Below are positions 5,912-6,338 of a DNA stretch of 6,338 nucleotides, in pieces; within the stretch, counting starts at the first letter, position 1, and every line of letters starts with the position of its first letter. Location: the NCBI GenBank assembly GCA_948750805.1, contig CAPZYV010000052.1, positions 1-6,338 on the forward strand, given 5' to 3'. This stretch comes from an uncultured Bacilli bacterium. GTDB taxonomy: Bacteria > Bacillota_I > Bacilli_A > RF39 > UBA660. Made by a program: the position numbers and the translations under genes. Below the pieces are notes generated by a model, which searched no databases, was not told where the DNA came from, and worked only from the letters and a program-made list of their open reading frames with translations.

Positions 5912-5949
5912 TTAAAAAGGTTTTACTTATTAAAGTAGAACTTTTTTAA
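5912..5949 (+). terminator. Strong intrinsic terminator of the t6A operon
   Basis: Starting 40 nt past the tsaD stop codon, positions 5912-5928 pair with 5933-5949 in a 17-bp stem (two G-T pairs) closed by the loop ATTA. The stem carries its own T run at the 3' side (5942-5947) and A run at the 5' side (5914-5918). The symmetry would let it work in both directions, but no gene converges on it in the window. Confidence 0.85.
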
Positions 5950-6000
5950 TATTTAAAGTTAAAACTTAATCCGTTTAGTAAGTTTCTTAGAATATATATA

Positions 6001-6019
6001 AGTTTACTGTGAGTAAATT
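6001..6019. repeat. Small inverted repeat (TTTACT-GTG-AGTAAA core)
   Basis: Perfect 6-bp arms at 6003-6008 and 6012-6017 around GTG can be extended by one G-T and one A-T pair to an 8-bp stem. No T run follows on either strand, so it is not a terminator. It could be a protein-binding palindrome or part of a structured transcript. Confidence 0.45.
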
Positions 6020-6032
6020 ACCAAATGTGTTT

Positions 6033-6077
6033 ATAATCACCTAATTATTCATTTTGAAGATATTAAATTGTGATTAT
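6033..6077. repeat. Inverted repeat ATAATCAC / GTGATTAT
   Basis: Perfect 8-bp arms at 6033-6040 and 6070-6077. After a 2-nt bulge the inner AATT segments (6043-6046 and 6066-6069) also pair, leaving a 19-nt loop. The 7-mer ATAATCA occurs a third time, directly, at 6111-6117. It is not a terminator, since no T run follows. It may be paired binding sites for a regulator of the next gene, or an RNA structure. Confidence 0.5.
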
Positions 6078-6103
6078 GATATTTAGAAAATAATATAAAA
6101 ACA

Positions 6104-6132
6104 TTGAAAAATAATCAGCAATATTGTATACT
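6104..6132 (+). promoter_or_regulatory. Candidate SigA promoter upstream of a small hairpin
   Basis: TTGAAA (6104-6109), a 17-bp spacer and TATACT (6127-6132) fit SigA spacing well. The start would be near 6139, exactly where a small hairpin begins: ATGAT (6141-6145) pairs with ATCAT (6152-6156), followed by six T residues (6158-6163). This could give a very short aborted transcript or act as an attenuator; in DNA this rich in A/T it may also be chance. Confidence 0.4.
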
Positions 6133-6199
6133 AGAAATATATGATAGAAGAATCATGTTTTTTGTAAAATAGATATGAGCCTATTAATGTAATAAGATG

Positions 6200-6230
6200 T
6201 TTTGACATGTTTTGTCGAAAGTAATGAAAT
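6200..6230 (+). promoter_or_regulatory. Candidate promoter with an inverted repeat over the -35 box
   Basis: A perfect TTGACA (6202-6207) is followed by 17 bp and TGAAAT (6225-6230), placing a start near 6237, about 38 nt before the partial gene. The -35 box sits in an inverted repeat: TTTTGACA (6200-6207) and TGTCGAAA (6213-6220) pair in 8 positions (one G-T) across TGTTT. A bound regulator there would block or modulate the promoter. Confidence 0.5.
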
Positions 6231-6274
6231 AAAAAAAGAGAAGTAGTAAAATAAAAAAATAGGAGAAAATAAAT

Positions 6275-6338
6275 ATGAAAATAGAAACATTAAAGAAAAG
6301 TCATAAAAAAGAAATAATTATAGGAATAAGTTTATTTG
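6275..6338 (+). CDS. Start of a probable membrane-anchored or secreted protein (cut by right edge)
   Basis: Only the first 21 codons are present. The peptide has a strongly basic start (MKIETLKKSHKKE) followed by a hydrophobic run IIIGISLF that is cut off, the layout of a signal peptide or N-terminal membrane anchor. The ribosome site AGGAG (6261-6265) is 9 nt before the ATG, and a candidate promoter lies at 6202-6230. By style it resembles surface proteins of gut Firmicutes, but the function cannot be told from this fragment. Confidence 0.7.
   Translation, partial: MKIETLKKSHKKEIIIGISLF

Larger units (their letters stand above)
5950..6199. other. Gene-free AT-rich intergenic region with inverted repeats
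   Basis: I find no convincing coding frame, tRNA or known RNA family in this stretch. It holds a hairpin at 6001-6019, a longer inverted repeat at 6033-6077, a third copy of its arm motif at 6111-6117 and a candidate promoter at 6104-6132, each listed separately. Together with the promoter at 6202 it is the upstream region of the partial gene at the right edge. Confidence 0.6.

Noticed and set aside
6141..6167. Mini-ORF ATG ATA GAA GAA ... TAA of eight codons
   Set aside because: No ribosome site upstream and the candidate transcript would begin almost at the ATG; too short to support.
5950..6199. tRNA, tmRNA, 6S or riboswitch in the right-hand intergenic region
   Set aside because: No T-loop consensus, no GC-rich stems and no recognisable conserved core; the hairpins are short and AT-rich.

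Overview
The window looks like ordinary chromosome from a very AT-rich, low-GC Gram-positive relative (Firmicutes/Bacilli or a Mollicutes-like gut lineage). The base composition is strongly A+T, the genes use AT-ending codons, Shine-Dalgarno sites are strong, and extended -10 promoters of the SigA type recur. The standard genetic code applies: Trp is TGG and TGA is used as a stop (at the end of tsaB). The genus cannot be fixed from the sequence. A Mollicutes-adjacent uncultured gut Bacilli lineage is a guess from the style of the surface proteins.

Region by region. Positions 1-904 (minus) hold the first 301 codons of uvrA, the DNA-damage-recognition ATPase of nucleotide excision repair; the rest lies beyond the left edge. 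Positions 905-1090 are a compact divergent promoter region with two near-ideal promoters back to back, one for uvrA and one for the next gene. Positions 1091-2947 (plus) encode a 618-residue membrane-anchored surface protein. In order it has an N-terminal transmembrane helix, a small Cys-containing domain, an Asp/Asn-rich linker, a KPSTS repeat stalk, an unrecognised Cys-pair domain and three bacterial Ig-like (Big_2) domains. Positions 2948-3400 hold a short minus-strand gene for a probable ribbon-helix-helix DNA-binding protein with an awkward start and a slightly unusual second helix, plus two small inverted repeats between it and tsaE.

Positions 3401-5871 are the classic t6A operon tsaE-tsaB-rimI-tsaD. 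TsaD, TsaB and TsaE together transfer the threonylcarbamoyl group from threonylcarbamoyl-AMP to A37 of ANN-decoding tRNAs. RimI is the N-alpha-acetyltransferase that commonly sits among these genes. tsaB/rimI overlap by 4 bp and rimI/tsaD are 1 bp apart, so they are translationally coupled. tsaE is separated from tsaB by a terminator-like hairpin that could set a lower transcript level for the downstream genes. TsaC, which makes threonylcarbamoyl-AMP, is not in the window. A 17-bp-stem terminator closes the operon.

Positions 5950-6274 are a gene-free, structured AT-rich region with several inverted repeats and two candidate promoters. It leads into the first 21 codons of another probable membrane-anchored or secreted protein, cut by the right edge.

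I see no CRISPR array, transposase, tRNA, rRNA or defence system. The points most worth a second look are the modular surface protein, the orphan RHH gene with its palindromes, the mid-operon hairpin and the structured intergenic region at the right end.
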